This document shows, piece after piece, positions 1 to 11,813 of a stretch of DNA of 64,000 nt. Source of the stretch: Dendrolimus kikuchii. Taxonomy: Eukaryota > Arthropoda > Insecta > Lepidoptera > Lasiocampidae. How positions within the stretch are numbered: position 1 is the first letter of the stretch; the number at the start of each line of letters is the position of its first letter. A model generated the notes under the pieces. The model saw nothing but the letters and a program-made list of their open reading frames with translations, searched no databases and was not told the origin of the DNA. The stretch is from NCBI GenBank assembly GCA_019925095.2, contig JAHHIN020000030.1:2322501-2386500 (forward strand), given 5' to 3'. Position numbers and translations under genes: made by a program.

Positions 1-1414
1 AGTCACAATTCTCAAATAACAATTATAAATAAAATTAGGCTTCTTATTTATGTAATAAAGAATAAAAATAAAGTCCTATGGGCACAGTATATTTACAAAT
101 ATAATATAAATACATTTCATATATACAAAAGAATAAAACAGTACAAATTCATAAAGAAACACATCCACTTCAATAGAAACTTCAAAATACAATTGTTTTC
201 CCAAATCTTTTACATAATATTTTTATATACATCAGTACACAGTGTTTAAACATAATTTGTCAGTATATTACCAAAATTGTAGGGGAATCAGAACTAAATT
301 GCACACTATCTATATGGGAATTTTAGCTCATAACTATGATATCATAGTTCTTACAGAAACTTGGTTACAGGAGAATATATCGGACAATGAGTTCATTGAT
401 GACCGGTACCAAGTTTTTAGATGTGATAGAGATCGGTTAAGTAGTGGACGGCGCGACGGCGGCGGCGTTCTGGTGGCGGTACGGCGGGATTTAGGTGCGG
501 CGCCCCGCCGCACGCGCGTGTCATGTCCCACTGCCGTTGACGCGCCCCCCGCGGACTTCTCGCCCCTAGTCGACCAACTAATTATTGAAATACGTAGGCG
601 CACTCATTGCACGGTTATATGTGCCGTATATATTCCTCCAAACTTAGACTCGGATACCTATTTAAAACACTTTGATTACTTATTATACACATTACAATCT
701 GATGATTTAAATGAATTTATAGTATTAGGCGACTATAATTTGCCTTCGCTAGAATGGCGTGATAATGACACATATTTGGAACCCATAATAAAAAGTAATT
801 ACAATTCATCCAACAAATACTTTATTAATTTTCTAAGTCAACTAAACTGTCACCAATACAATCATATTAGAAACTCAAATGACCGGATATTAGATTTCTT
901 TATTACTAACATCGATAGGACCAAATTATCTCCAGCACCAGTATTTCTTGTTAATCCTGATCAAAATCACCCGCCTTTTTTTACACTTTTGACAATTACT
1001 AATCACTCTTCTCAAATAAAGCATAAACCCCTTGTACTATTTGAATTTAGTAAAATTAATAATTATGAACAGATTAACGCTGAATTATCGCAAATAAATT
1101 GGACCAAACTGTTTCTTAAACTTAAAGCAGAAGATGCAGTAACTGTATTTTATGAACACATATATTCTTTAATTAAAAAACATGTACCTATTAAAGTAAA
1201 ACATCATAAATCCTCAAAGTATCCGGTATGGTTTACGCGTTCTTTAATACACATCTTTAAAAACAAGAATACCGCGTGGATAAAATGGAAAAAATATCAT
1301 AATGAATCTGATTATGAATTATTCTCACTTTTTAGAAACCGCTTTAAAGTACAGTCAAAATTGTGTTACAAGAGCTATATGAACTTAGTCGAAGATAGTA
1401 TCCGTCATAATATA
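1..1414 (+). pseudogene. CR1/Jockey-group LINE copy A, ORF2 5' part (endonuclease)
   Basis: This is the first part of ORF2 of a non-LTR retrotransposon, open from before position 242 to the insert at 1415. It encodes an APE-type endonuclease, which nicks target DNA for target-primed reverse transcription: QNCRG near the start, LTETW, ILGDY-type motif read as VLGDYNLPSLEW, and DRILDFF. The residues after about 270 form the linker leading to the RT. The first visible codon usually taken as start is GTG at 242; no in-frame ATG precedes the conserved N-terminus. Positions 1-249 also keep open the last 83 codons of an upstream overlapping frame. The matching intact copy lies at 45828-49322 and is about 99% identical by eye. 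The gene is broken by the 5.8 kb insert and continues at 7180. Confidence 0.9.
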
Positions 1415-1721
1415 ACTGTTTTGCATTCCAACAAAACAGGTATTATGTGTTGACTGAGACACACAGTGTTGTTAGAAGAAAGCATGTAATAATTTGCCAC
1501 TATTTAATATCTATAGTATAATTACTCACCAATTTCATCATGATTTTATACCTTTCTCTTTTACTCACCAGCATGGCATCTCTTTCCTTGTTGTGACAGA
1601 TTTGAGATAGCTGTCAATTCATATGGTCTTCAGCACACCAGCAAGAAACTTGCTGCAACACTGTGTGTCTCAGTCAACACATAATACCTGTTTTGTTGGA
1701 ATGCAAAACAGTTATATTATG
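1406..1721. repeat. Left-end foldback: 66-bp inverted repeat containing target DNA
   Basis: Positions 1406-1471 are the reverse complement of 1656-1721. The arms include the LINE target sequence CATAATATA, so the target duplication itself is repeated in inverse orientation at 1713-1721. The loop holds the 168-bp terminal repeat of the insert. This indicates an inverted duplication at the left end after or during insertion. Confidence 0.8.
1458..1625 (+). repeat. 168-bp terminal inverted repeat, left arm
   Basis: This arm is the reverse complement of 7001-7168 with equal length and essentially no mismatches by eye, ending at CATATG on the inner side in both arms. Confidence 0.85.
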
Positions 1722-4700
1722 TGTCTCTGTCGACACACAGTGTTGTTAGAAGACCTGTTTGTTATCTGCTGGTGAAAACACAAGTAATACAATGCATATG
1801 ATGATTAGAGATTTAAAATATTTCTCAAAGTATATCCGATTTACTTTAAGAATTTTAATTTGTCTGTGAAGGAAAAAAAAAAAAATACTAATAACCTCAC
1901 AATTTATCAATTTCCAACAATATTGATTTATATTATTATATGGATAATAGTCTCTCCCTGTCTCCCTAGGTTTGCTGGAAGAAAACTCTATTTGGAGTTG
2001 TTAATCTTGTTTGGGTACATCACCACTCTCTGTAGTTTTATATGTAACTACTTTGTGTACAATAAAGAAAGAAAAAATAATAATCCTCCTATCTGAAATC
2101 AATTATTATTTTAAAGAAAATGTTGATTAGATGATAAGATCTCAAGGTTCCTTGGTAAAGAACTTATCTTATGAATCTTCCATTAAAAATGGAAAACCTA
2201 AAGGTAAACATAACTAAAGAGCCTTAATAACAACTAAAATTAGCTTATAGCTAATCTTGACTAGGTCTGATATCATTAATAGAAATATCTGTATGTTTCA
2301 ATACTTATAAGATTCCTCTAATATCTCTTGTACTGGTCATTTTATAACTAACATCTTGTATCAACATCTAGCTAATAGATATATATGTAGAGTAGTATTA
2401 ATCTCTCCCCCCCCTTTTTTTTTATAGAGTACTATATTGTATATTTACAAAAAATATTATATACAATGTCTCTGAAAACAGTAATTATGGTTCTTTAAGC
2501 AATTTTTATCTTTCAAGATAATGATAGAATTGTATAAACTTGTACTCATTCTCTATCTAAGCTTTTTGACCTTTCAGATACTGTTATAAAATGTTTAACG
2601 TGTGTTACAGGACAAAACAATAATTTCGGTGTTTCCGTAACATCCAGCTAGACTGCTTATTATTTTTTTTATAATCTTGTTATTAAACAAAGTTGTGGCT
2701 ACCAGCCAATTGTTTTGATTGTCTGGGGATGCCCTGGTGTCAACAGATCATAGATTCTACAGCCTGAGGCAAGTAATAGTAGTGACTCTCCAGCTACTAA
2801 TATGAAATTATATATACTTATATATATATAATTTTATTTATTTATTTTAATTTTGTCAAATAGAAATGCTAATATTCTAGACAAATAGCATTTCAAATTT
2901 CTGGTTTAACAAGTGAAATGGTCTTAAGTATTTGATGATCATTTTGCATCTCTGATAATGTTATTATATGATAGATAGAAAACACTTTAATTTACACCAT
3001 TTCAAAAAACTTAAGAACTAGTAATATATGTTAGCCTTTTAAAATTTATTTTTGGCAATGTCTATTGTAGATATATAGTAATTGTAGTGGTAAGTATTAT
3101 TAAGTAGGTGTCTGCCAACTACTTTGATAAGTCTTGCCATTTGTGATTCAGTAAGAGACTTGATCATTCAAACTCTAACTTTATAAGCAAAAAGGGGCAA
3201 TCTGTCTGTCTGTCCGTCTACTGAGATCTTCCTCCTGTCTTAAATGAGAATTGTTAATAATCTTTGCTTTCAAGTTTGGCCTCCGAAAGCCCTTGGTCTA
3301 TTCTGGTATTAATAAAAGGAAATTTCCTTTAACCTGGTTCAAGTAAGACAGTATTCTATTAGGCTGGGTGGGGAAAATTGCCAAGCCCAGCCGAAAGTCT
3401 CATTTCTACCGAATACATTGTAGAAAAATGAGCACACCTGTCTGGGGCCACTCATCACATACTTTGATGAAAATAAGTTCATGCCTTGGACGCTCCAAAT
3501 TTTGAACATAGCCTCCATAGCCTGGAGCAGAAGAAGCCACTTCAGAACTTTAGGACCATTTGACATCTGGCTTCTTGTTCAGTTTAGCTTCCCCGAGAGC
3601 TAAGTGGCAGAGAAAGAGAGTTATGCTCCATTGTTCTGTGAGATTCGACAATCTGGTAAGCATCTTAATTTATTTACTTTTTTTTTTTTTAGGTCAATGG
3701 ATTACATCCTTTTCTCACCATGTATTACAATATGCACCTCTTTGAGTCATACACTGACTATTTATTGTTACAAACATAGTATACATCTCTTTCCTCTTTG
3801 AACTCCAAGATATTGATTACAGGCCCACTTTCCAATCAGTGAGCAAATCCTGTTTAGCTGAGCACCTCAACCTGAATTTGAGGTCAAAAGACTGAATAAT
3901 ACACCTATTTGAGCACTGGTTCTGAGCCCTGCTCTCCTTTGATCAACTTTATTTCAGGTCTTGCTAAACAGTAGGGTTAGATATTCCCTCTTGGCCTGCT
4001 CTGTTTGAATAATTTTAGGAACATTTGCACACACTGGTTGTGAAGCCAATTCTTTAAAATTGCATAGTATGCAAAATCTCAATTTAGTCATAACCCATTT
4101 AGGAGTAGTAATATGTCTACTCCAAATTTTTGAAATCAGAACTGTTATTTTAGTTATGGTTTTTACGACCATTACACTCTGCCTCGCCTGGTGTCCCAGA
4201 CAGTTATAACAATAGGAAAACAGATTTTAGACATTGGAGCAAATAATCTGATCACACCTGAGATTTAATGCTCACATGATGGCGATTGTAAGATAGACTT
4301 TTTGATAATTTATATGCCATCCTCGTATCGAACATTCTCAGAGTTTCTGCAACCTGAGAATCAAGGACCTTCCGTCCTGACTGATTCTAGAGTAACTGGA
4401 TATGGTGTCTATAGGATTTCTGCAATCCAATTTGCTATAATAGCAAATATTTTTGTGCCAAATGTTAAGCCACAAAGCAAGAGCAGTAAAGAGGGGAGTT
4501 TCCAGTCTTTAAACATCAATTGAGATACTTATTATCATCTTACAGAATGTCACAGTCTCATAGCATAGACACTTATGATATGACAAGTTTGTATAAATAA
4601 GGTTTAAAATTAGTATACAAATAGACCACTACTTTGCTGTCTTAGATTAATCAAACTATCTCTTATGTTATTATAATAGTAAGATGATAAGCTGTTATTT

Positions 4701-4932
4701 TAACCCCTGCTCTCTTATATGTAATTAATGTAATTACTTATTGTAATGTGTAACTAAATGTTTGCTGGAAATCTTACTATAAACCACTCGGAGGAATGTC
4801 CGGATGAGGTTTAGCTATTGGTAAGTGAAAATATGCCTGTTGAATGTTTGTTGTCACTAACCACTATGTCTTAACTTTAATTAATCTCTTTATTTGTAAT
4901 ATAAAATGTTTTACAATATATTACATATGAAT

Positions 4933-4971
4933 CTCCTCTGCCCTCTTGGACCTCTGAGGTCCAAGAGGGCA
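4933..4971. repeat. Short perfect hairpin
   Basis: A 15-bp stem (CTGCCCTCTTGGACC and its complement) surrounds a 5-base loop. It lies in otherwise AT-rich sequence inside the 5.8 kb insert. No function can be assigned. Confidence 0.7.
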
Positions 4972-6334
4972 GAAATCAACATCTGACTTCTTTATCAAAA
5001 ACCATCTGAATGCAGCTCTTTGGATGGAGTCTGTTATATTCACTACTTTTAATAGGTGAACTATCTTTTTTCTCATTAAGTGTATTGTGTAGTCTAAACA
5101 GTTTACACTAAGATTTATAGGCTTGGCTGTATAATTAGTAAGGCTTAGATCACTTGTCATCTAAGACATTAGATGTGTTACTTTTTAACTTAAAGTAGGT
5201 ACTTGTCTTTAAATTTTAATCACCCTTGTAAGCCACTCAATGATGCTTTAATAAGTTGTACAACATCAGGACAAAAATATAGTCTTGACTACAAATAATT
5301 TGCAATGTAGTCTCTAATATTTAATTATGGGACATTGGTCCCACTGACTTCTTAATCCTGTCAATGAGTAATGTAAAAATTACTAGGCTTTGGTGAAAAT
5401 CAGTTTTGGTGCCTCCTGTGAGGACTTAATTTACAAGCCCTCGTTTACGAGACCAATGTTCAGGTGGGTTATAGTCACATGGCACGCCTATGTACCATGA
5501 ACAGATCCAAACTTTCTTTAATATAGGTTAGAAGGCTATAACCACCCAAAGTTATCTTTATATCTCAAATAATAAATAAATGGGCCGACTATCTATACAC
5601 ACCCCAGTGTTTTATCACTGAATTAAAGAAGCTGTTCAACTTCAGCCAGCAGCAGCTGGATGTTTATCCAGCTATAGCCTTTGTTCAGAAATTGTCATTG
5701 TTCTAGAATATTATAAAAAACAAATTTGTCCACAATGGTTCTGCACCGATAAGTGGTCTTCTTTTACAGTGAAATGACAAATGTTATGTCTTAGTACAAC
5801 ACTATTAGCAAGACAAGTTTGTGATAAATGTCCTTTCAATCATATTAATCAAAAATCAATTTAATTTTTGACACTAACTCTTGGTTAGCTTAAGTAAACA
5901 ACCGGTTTACTAACCTCGGTGTTTTATTTCCCCTACTGAGATTTTCACTTAGGTGTTAAAAACAAGTTCAATCCTGTTTGAAAACTCTTAATTGTACTTA
6001 CATCTCATGTTCAGTAGAATAAGGCAAAATACTTCCCCCTTCGTCCGAACTTGAGAAACGAAGATAATTTATCGTAATTGGTTTCACTCGAAGTTCTAGT
6101 AATAACAGAAATCACCAAAGGCTTAAAGATTTCGAATGTTGCACATTCCACTTGGAACACTTGCTTGTCGTAGTTTGTACTTATTATAACACAATTAAAA
6201 GAAGAATGGTAAGTGTTATAATGAAGTACTATATTATTTTCTTGGCACTGTGTTTGTCAACACTTCAAAATTCTATTAATATTGAATAGTTTTAACACAT
6301 AATATTTTCTTAAGTTTTCGCGACTTGTATACAT

Positions 6335-6938
6335 AATAAAACTACGTTTTAACGGTTTTAAGCGCGGTAATTCTATTTGATTTTGGTTTTTCCGACGTTT
6401 CGGCCACTTTTCAGTGGCCGTGATCACGGAAGACAAAGATGTCAAGTGTCAACGAGTATTGTTAAAGTTTTATTTAGCCTGCCGCCAACTTATTAATTTT
6501 AATTATTTAATTTTTAATTTTGTTTATGGTTATTATTTAATCTATGGGAGCCTAATCTAATTTACTACCGCTTCGCAACATGTTATGGCTTGAAGAGAAG
6601 AAGCGGCGCAAGAAACTCTTCAGCAAGCAGCAGAGCTAGGCATGTTTGCTGAAGAGTTTCTTGCGCCGCTTCTTCTCTTCAAGCCATAACATGTTGCGAA
6701 GCGGTAGTAAATTAGATTAGGCTCCCATAGATTAAATAATAACCATAAACAAAATTAAAAATTAAATAATTAAAATTAATAAGTTGGCGGTAGGCTAAAT
6801 AAAACTTTAACAATACTCGTTGACACTTGACATCTTTGTCTTCCGTGATCACGGCCACTGAAAAGTGGCCGAAACGTCTGAAAAACCAAAATCAAATAGA
6901 ATTACCGCGCTTAAAACCGTTAAAACGTAGTTTTATTA
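6335..6938. mobile_element. Foldback MITE, copy 1 (near-perfect 0.6 kb hairpin)
   Basis: Arms 6335-6626 and 6646-6938 (about 292 bp each) are nearly perfect inverted repeats around a 19-base loop. The ends read AATAAAACTACG and CGTAGTTTTATT. There is no coding capacity. Transcription from either side would give a long hairpin RNA. A second, remodelled copy is at 52490-53105 and an end fragment at 34034-34074. It is nested within the 5.8 kb insert. Confidence 0.9.
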
Positions 6939-7000
6939 GTTTTAACACTTTGAAATAATTTACAAATTTTGCAATGTTTTACCGGCAAAATTTTACAACG

Positions 7001-7168
7001 CATATGAATTGACAGCTATCTCAAATCTGTCACAACAAGGAAAGAGATGCCATGCTGGTGAGTAAAAGAGAAAGGTATAAAATCATGATGAAATTGGTGA
7101 GTAATTATACTATAGATATTAAATAGTGGCAAATTATTACATGCTTTCTTCTAACAACACTGTGTGTC
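7001..7168 (-). repeat. 168-bp terminal inverted repeat, right arm
   Basis: Partner of 1458-1625. The right end continues to 7179 with CGACAGAGACAC, then LINE sequence resumes. Confidence 0.85.
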
Positions 7169-7179
7169 GACAGAGACAC

Positions 7180-8772
7180 ATAATATAAAATATTTTTAGA
7201 CATATGTAAATAATATGAAAAACAAAAATGACCTTCCTAACAAATTTGTTTATAAAAACTCTACCTCGGATGATCCGGAAGAAATATGTGGTTTTTTTTC
7301 GACTTTCTTTAAATCAGTTTTTAAACAATCTACAGTTAGGAATGATTACGATATAAACATGATTCCAGACAATAATCATACCACTAATCTTAATTTGAAT
7401 TACGTAACTATTTCTGAAGATGCACTCCTAAAAGAGCTTGAAAATTTAGACATCACTAAAGGACCTGGATTAGACTATATTCCCGCCATATTTTTTAAAT
7501 CAACAGCAAAAATCATACATAAACCACTAATTTATATTTACAACTTATGTTTACAAGAGGGAGTCTTTCCCACCATTTGGAAAACAGCTCGTATTGTTCC
7601 CATTTTTAAATGTGGAGATAAGACGAATGTTGAGAACTATCGACCTATATCAATCCTACCGGTACTTTCTAAGCTTCTAGAAAAATTAGTTCATAATGAG
7701 ATATATCCCTCTTTACATAATATAATACTACCACAACAACACGGATTTGTAAAACGTCGTTCAACTACCACTAATCTATTGATATACACATCACTTCTTT
7801 TTGAAGGTTCGACGCTAACAAACAAATAGATAGTGTATATACTGATTTTCGTAAAGCATTTGATTTTGGCGCTGGTTTAAATCGTACATCATTTTTATAA
7901 ATGATATAATTAGTAGCATAAAAAATTGTGAATTCTTATTATATGCAGATGATCTAAAAATCTACCACATTATAGAAAACGCAGACGACCATTATAAACT
8001 TCAAGAAGATCTTAATAATCTATCGACCTACTGTTTAAACAATAAACTTGACCTTAATATTAGTAAATGTAAAGTCATTACCTTTACCAAAAAGAAACAT
8101 ATTAGTAATTTTCAATATAAGCTGTGTAACACTACTCTTGAATATGTCAATTATATTAGAGACTTAGGTGTAATACTTGATAATAAATTGCACTTGGATC
8201 TGCACATAGATACCATAATTAATAAATCTTTTAAAATGTATGGCCTTGTCATGCGTTTTAGTACAAAATTTACTCGACCCTCAACATATATTTACCTCTA
8301 TGTTACACTGATTCGCTCGCAATTAGATTATGCTGTGTCCATATGGAACCCCTTTTATAATAAATATAATAATACATTAGAGCAAGTTCAAAGAAAATTT
8401 CTACGTTGTGTACAATATAAATGTTTTCATAATCGCTTGTCCTACGAAAATTTGCTTGATAAATATAATTTTATTAAACTTGAATATAGAAGATTGCAGC
8501 TTGCTGCGATGTTTCTATATGATTTGTGTCATAATAGATACGACTGTACACCTATTATTAATAAATTGTGTTATAGAGTTCCTACTAGGACGCATTGCCG
8601 GGGCCCTTGCCGTTTGTTTGCGACTACGCGTTGCCGAACAAACGCCGGCAAACGATCTCCGCTTTACCAGCTAGTGCATTCATATAATCACAATTTCTAC
8701 TTAATAGATATAGCGGCAACTAGGCCCAGCACTTATAAACAAATGATCCTTGAATGTTTGAAAAACAAGTAA
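7180..8772 (+). pseudogene. CR1/Jockey-group LINE copy A, ORF2 3' part (reverse transcriptase, broken)
   Basis: This continues ORF2 after the insert and encodes the reverse transcriptase palm and thumb. Visible motifs are GPGLDYIPA, ENYRPISILPV, QHGFVKRRST, LLYADDLKIY and the C-terminal VQRKFLRCVQYKCF segment. Compared with copy B it has a 1-nt deletion near 7806 (GAAGGTTCGAC), a deletion of about 60 bp after 7863, and a deletion of about 100 bp near 7890 that removes the SGVPQGS motif. The YADD motif near 7940 survives in another frame, and a second open stretch runs 8188-8772. The RT cannot be functional as it stands. Confidence 0.9.
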
Positions 8773-9105
8773 ACCACTATATCAAGTATTTCTGGCAATT
8801 AGCGTCCTCCTTGCGGCTGGTCGTAGGCATTCGGTGTGCTCTTGGCTCTGGCTCTGCGTTCTGGTAAGGTCTCCCTTTCTTCTTCTTTTCTTTCTTCTTT
8901 TTTTTTTTAGATATTGTATACCAAACCTTGTTTTTTTTTCCTCTCTTTTGCTTTTACTTACGGTAGCTAGTATAATTTCAATTACTTAATATGTGGCAAA
9001 TGATGTTGGTGTTGTATTAAGTCAAACTACTTATGTATAAGATTCATAATACTAAACTCTGTACAATACTGTTTTTTTGTCCAAATAAATGAAAAAAAAA
9101 AAAAA
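8773..9105 (+). other. LINE copy A 3' UTR and poly(A) tail
   Basis: The untranslated tail ends with AATAAATG followed by 14 A residues (9092-9105). The same tail occurs at 48991-49322 in copy B. R1 copy 1 begins directly after the A tract. Confidence 0.85.
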
Positions 9106-11700
9106 CCTGCCTCTCCGGGTGCCAGCTGAAGGCCGGCGACCTCGAGAAGACGCATTGGCATGCGCTGCAGGACTTCTCTCCCTGTCGCGTTCTGCGGCCT
9201 CCTTGAGTGACATTACTGTCTCACAAAAAGTAACCGCAGCCCCCCAATTGTCGCTGCTCTGCAGCATGGCCTTGACCAAGTCGCAGAGCGAGTCGACTGG
9301 ACCTACGTGCGTCTCAAGTTCGAAACGCTGCGGCGCCCATGCGGCGCACTCGACTAGCGTGTGTAACGCCGTGTCGGGCGCGCCGCACTGACGGCAGTCC
9401 GGGGAAGGCAAGCAGCCCACAATGCGATACAGATACTTATCGAAACATCCGTGTCCGGTAAGTATCTGCGTCATCCTGAAGGTCAGGGTGCCGCTGGTGC
9501 GGTTGACCCATTCCGTCAGCTGTGGCCTGATTGCATCTACCGTGTAGCCGCCATAGGCCGCAGGGTTGTCGAGCTCTTGAGACCAGACGGCGATCATGGA
9601 GGCGGTTTCCCGCTTCCTGATCGCCTCGATTTCGACCTGACAGAAGGTCAGGCCTCTAGCTAGGGCATCTTGCCGGGTGCGACGCACCTCTGTCAGGACA
9701 TTCGCCTGGAGATGCCAGGGCGGATCGCCTGCCAGGAGGGTGGCCGCCGTCCGCGACACTGTGCGATACCCCCGTATGGTCCTCACGGCCAGAACCTGCT
9801 GCGCCCGGTGCAGCAGGGTTCTGTTGTGGCGGTGAAGTGCAGTGGACTAGACGGGTGCACCGTACAGCGCCATACTCCTCAGGATGCCAGAGTAAAGTTT
9901 CCGCGTCGCACCCCCCGGGCCCCCCACGTTGGGAAGCAGCCTCGAGAGCGCGCCCGCGGATTTGACGAGTTTGGGAACTAGCTGCTCAAAATGCGCTTTG
10001 AACCGCCATTTCCCATCGAGAACTAGCCCCAGATATTTCATCTGGGGCCCTACTCTAATGGCCACCCCTTGGACCGAAACGGTCAAGTCCGCGGGGGGAT
10101 TGCGAAATTTCGATGGAACATGATGGCCTCCGTTTTCGCGGGGGAGACCCTCAAGCCCAGCCTAGCTATTCGATCTACGGCAATCGCCAACCCGGCGTTG
10201 GCGACGTCCACGGATTCCGCAAATGACGCAGCACGTGCCGTGAGTAGGGTGTCGTCCGCAAAGCAGATCAACCCTACCCCGGGCAGGACCGGAACCCGAA
10301 GGATCCAGTCATAACCTACGTTCCAAAGAATCGGCCCGAGGACCGACCCCTGTGGAACGCCGCACGCGACGCGTCGCCGACCTAACACGGGATTGCCGGA
10401 CTCACCGCCCTCCCAAAGGATATGTCGATCCTGCAGGTACGCGCCCAACAGCCTCGTGAGGTACGGCGGGACTCCATGCGCGCGGAGCCCCTCCCTGATC
10501 GTCTCATGAGGGAGGCTGTTAAAGGCGTTCGCTATGTCTAGCGACCCCGCAAGAACGACATCCTTCGCTTGGACAGCTTCGTCCGTCAACGTTTGCAGCG
10601 TCTCGAAGGCGTCCATCGTGGAGCGCCTCCGCCGAAACCCGAACTGCGTTTCTGAGAGCCCCGGCTCCACAGCGTCGAGATGCTTCACGAGCCGTTCCGC
10701 CAAGATCTTTTCGAAGACCTTAGCGACCTCGTTCAGCAGCACTATGGGCCTGAAGGCGGACGGATCGTTGGGAGGCCGACCTCCCTTGGGAATCAGGCAC
10801 AAACGCCCCTCCTTCCATTGCGACGGGAACCGACCTGCGCGAATACAGGTTTCGAACAGCTCCCGCAGCTGGCCGCGTAGGTGTTTAGCGGCCAGGAACA
10901 GGAGTCGACGTGGAACCGCGTCGGGTCCCGGTGCCGTCTTCCTGCCCCGGAGTCGGTCCAGGGCAACGTCTAGTTCCCCCTCGGAGATGGAATGAGGCTC
11001 CTCGTCCGTGGGGGTGTCGGGAACGGGTGGACCCATACTGGGGGGAGTGAAGTTTCCCGGATCCGGGAAGAGCCCGTTGATAACCGACCGGAACACCTCG
11101 GGTTCGAGCGTTTCCGTGACCGTGGATGTGCAAGGCCGCAACGTGTTGCGGGCCCCACGGTACGGACGCCCCCAAGGGTCCCGATCGAGCGTCTCGAGGA
11201 GCTCGGGTCGAGCCCGGGCTTTCGCTTGCAATATTGCAATCGAAAGGGCCTTTCTGGCCTCCCTAAACTCGCCCACGAGTCCATTTTTCACGACGTAGTC
11301 CGGAGAACGGCGCGCCCTGCAGCGTTTGAGCCTGTGGCTGATGATGCGAACTGCCTTTCGCATCTCGCCCAGCTCCTCGGTCCACCAGTGGACCTGCTTG
11401 CACGGAGGCTGCCGCTTGGAGACGCGAGGCATCGCCGCGTCGCAAACCCTCGTCAGGGTCTTGCGCATGTGCTCTGCCTGCGACTCCAGGTTCGCAAATT
11501 CGGCTGGGTAGGCCCAGCTTTCCGTGAGTGCCCACTCCTCAGCCTGCTCCGGATCGAGCTTGGTAAGGGCCCAACGCGGGAGGAGAGGGGGGCGATGAAC
11601 AGGGCTCGGACCGGAGGAGAAGGTAAGCTCAAATCTGATGTACCGATGATCAGAGAGCGACTCCACCTCCTCCAGCACCCTTCATCCGACAACTCTGCGG
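9106..11700 (-). pseudogene. R1-clade ORF2, copy 1 (RT, broken)
   Basis: Encodes the polymerase half of an R1-type ORF2. In order on the minus strand: end of the endonuclease (SLSDHRYIRF), RT motifs GRKTAPGPDA, IVLLNEVAKV, FGFRRRRST, SLDIANAFNSL, ACGVPQGSVLGP, CFADDTLL, then a C-terminal CCHC knuckle, CRQCGAPDTALHTLVEC. Most of the endonuclease is lost in the internal deletion. A 1-nt deletion near 10110 shifts frame, and TAG replaces a Trp codon at 9847-9849. No stop codon is met before the 3' junction at 9106; the frame reads on into the antisense poly(T). One long open piece, 10083-11678, remains. Confidence 0.9.
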
Positions 11701-11813
11701 GCAGCCGCCGGCGCGCGCGATCGCGTCACGAAGCCCATCGACCGTTACCGATTCGTCCAGCCCAGAGACGTAAAGCTCCCCACGCTTTACGGGGCGGACG
11801 ACCTCAGCCATCC

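Larger units (their letters stand above)
1415..7179. mobile_element. 5.8 kb insert with long terminal inverted repeats, inside LINE copy A
   Basis: Comparison with the uninterrupted LINE copy at 47225-47250 shows that 1415-7179 is inserted material. ATAATATA lies on both sides (1407-1414 and 7180-7187), consistent with an 8-9 bp target duplication. The ends carry a 168-bp inverted repeat (1458-1625 against 7001-7168). A second terminal copy starting GTGTCTCTGTCGACACACAG lies at 1721, matched in inverse at 7148-7179. The interior is AT-rich. Only short frames exist in it (for example 3339-3566 minus, 4302-4523 plus), none resembling a transposase, so it looks non-autonomous. Superfamily is uncertain; an 8-9 bp duplication would fit hAT, P, Merlin or Mutator-like elements. 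Confidence 0.75.

Noticed and set aside
3339..3566. 75-codon minus-strand frame in the 5.8 kb insert, considered as a transposase remnant
   Set aside because: No catalytic motif or recognisable domain; similar-sized frames occur by chance.
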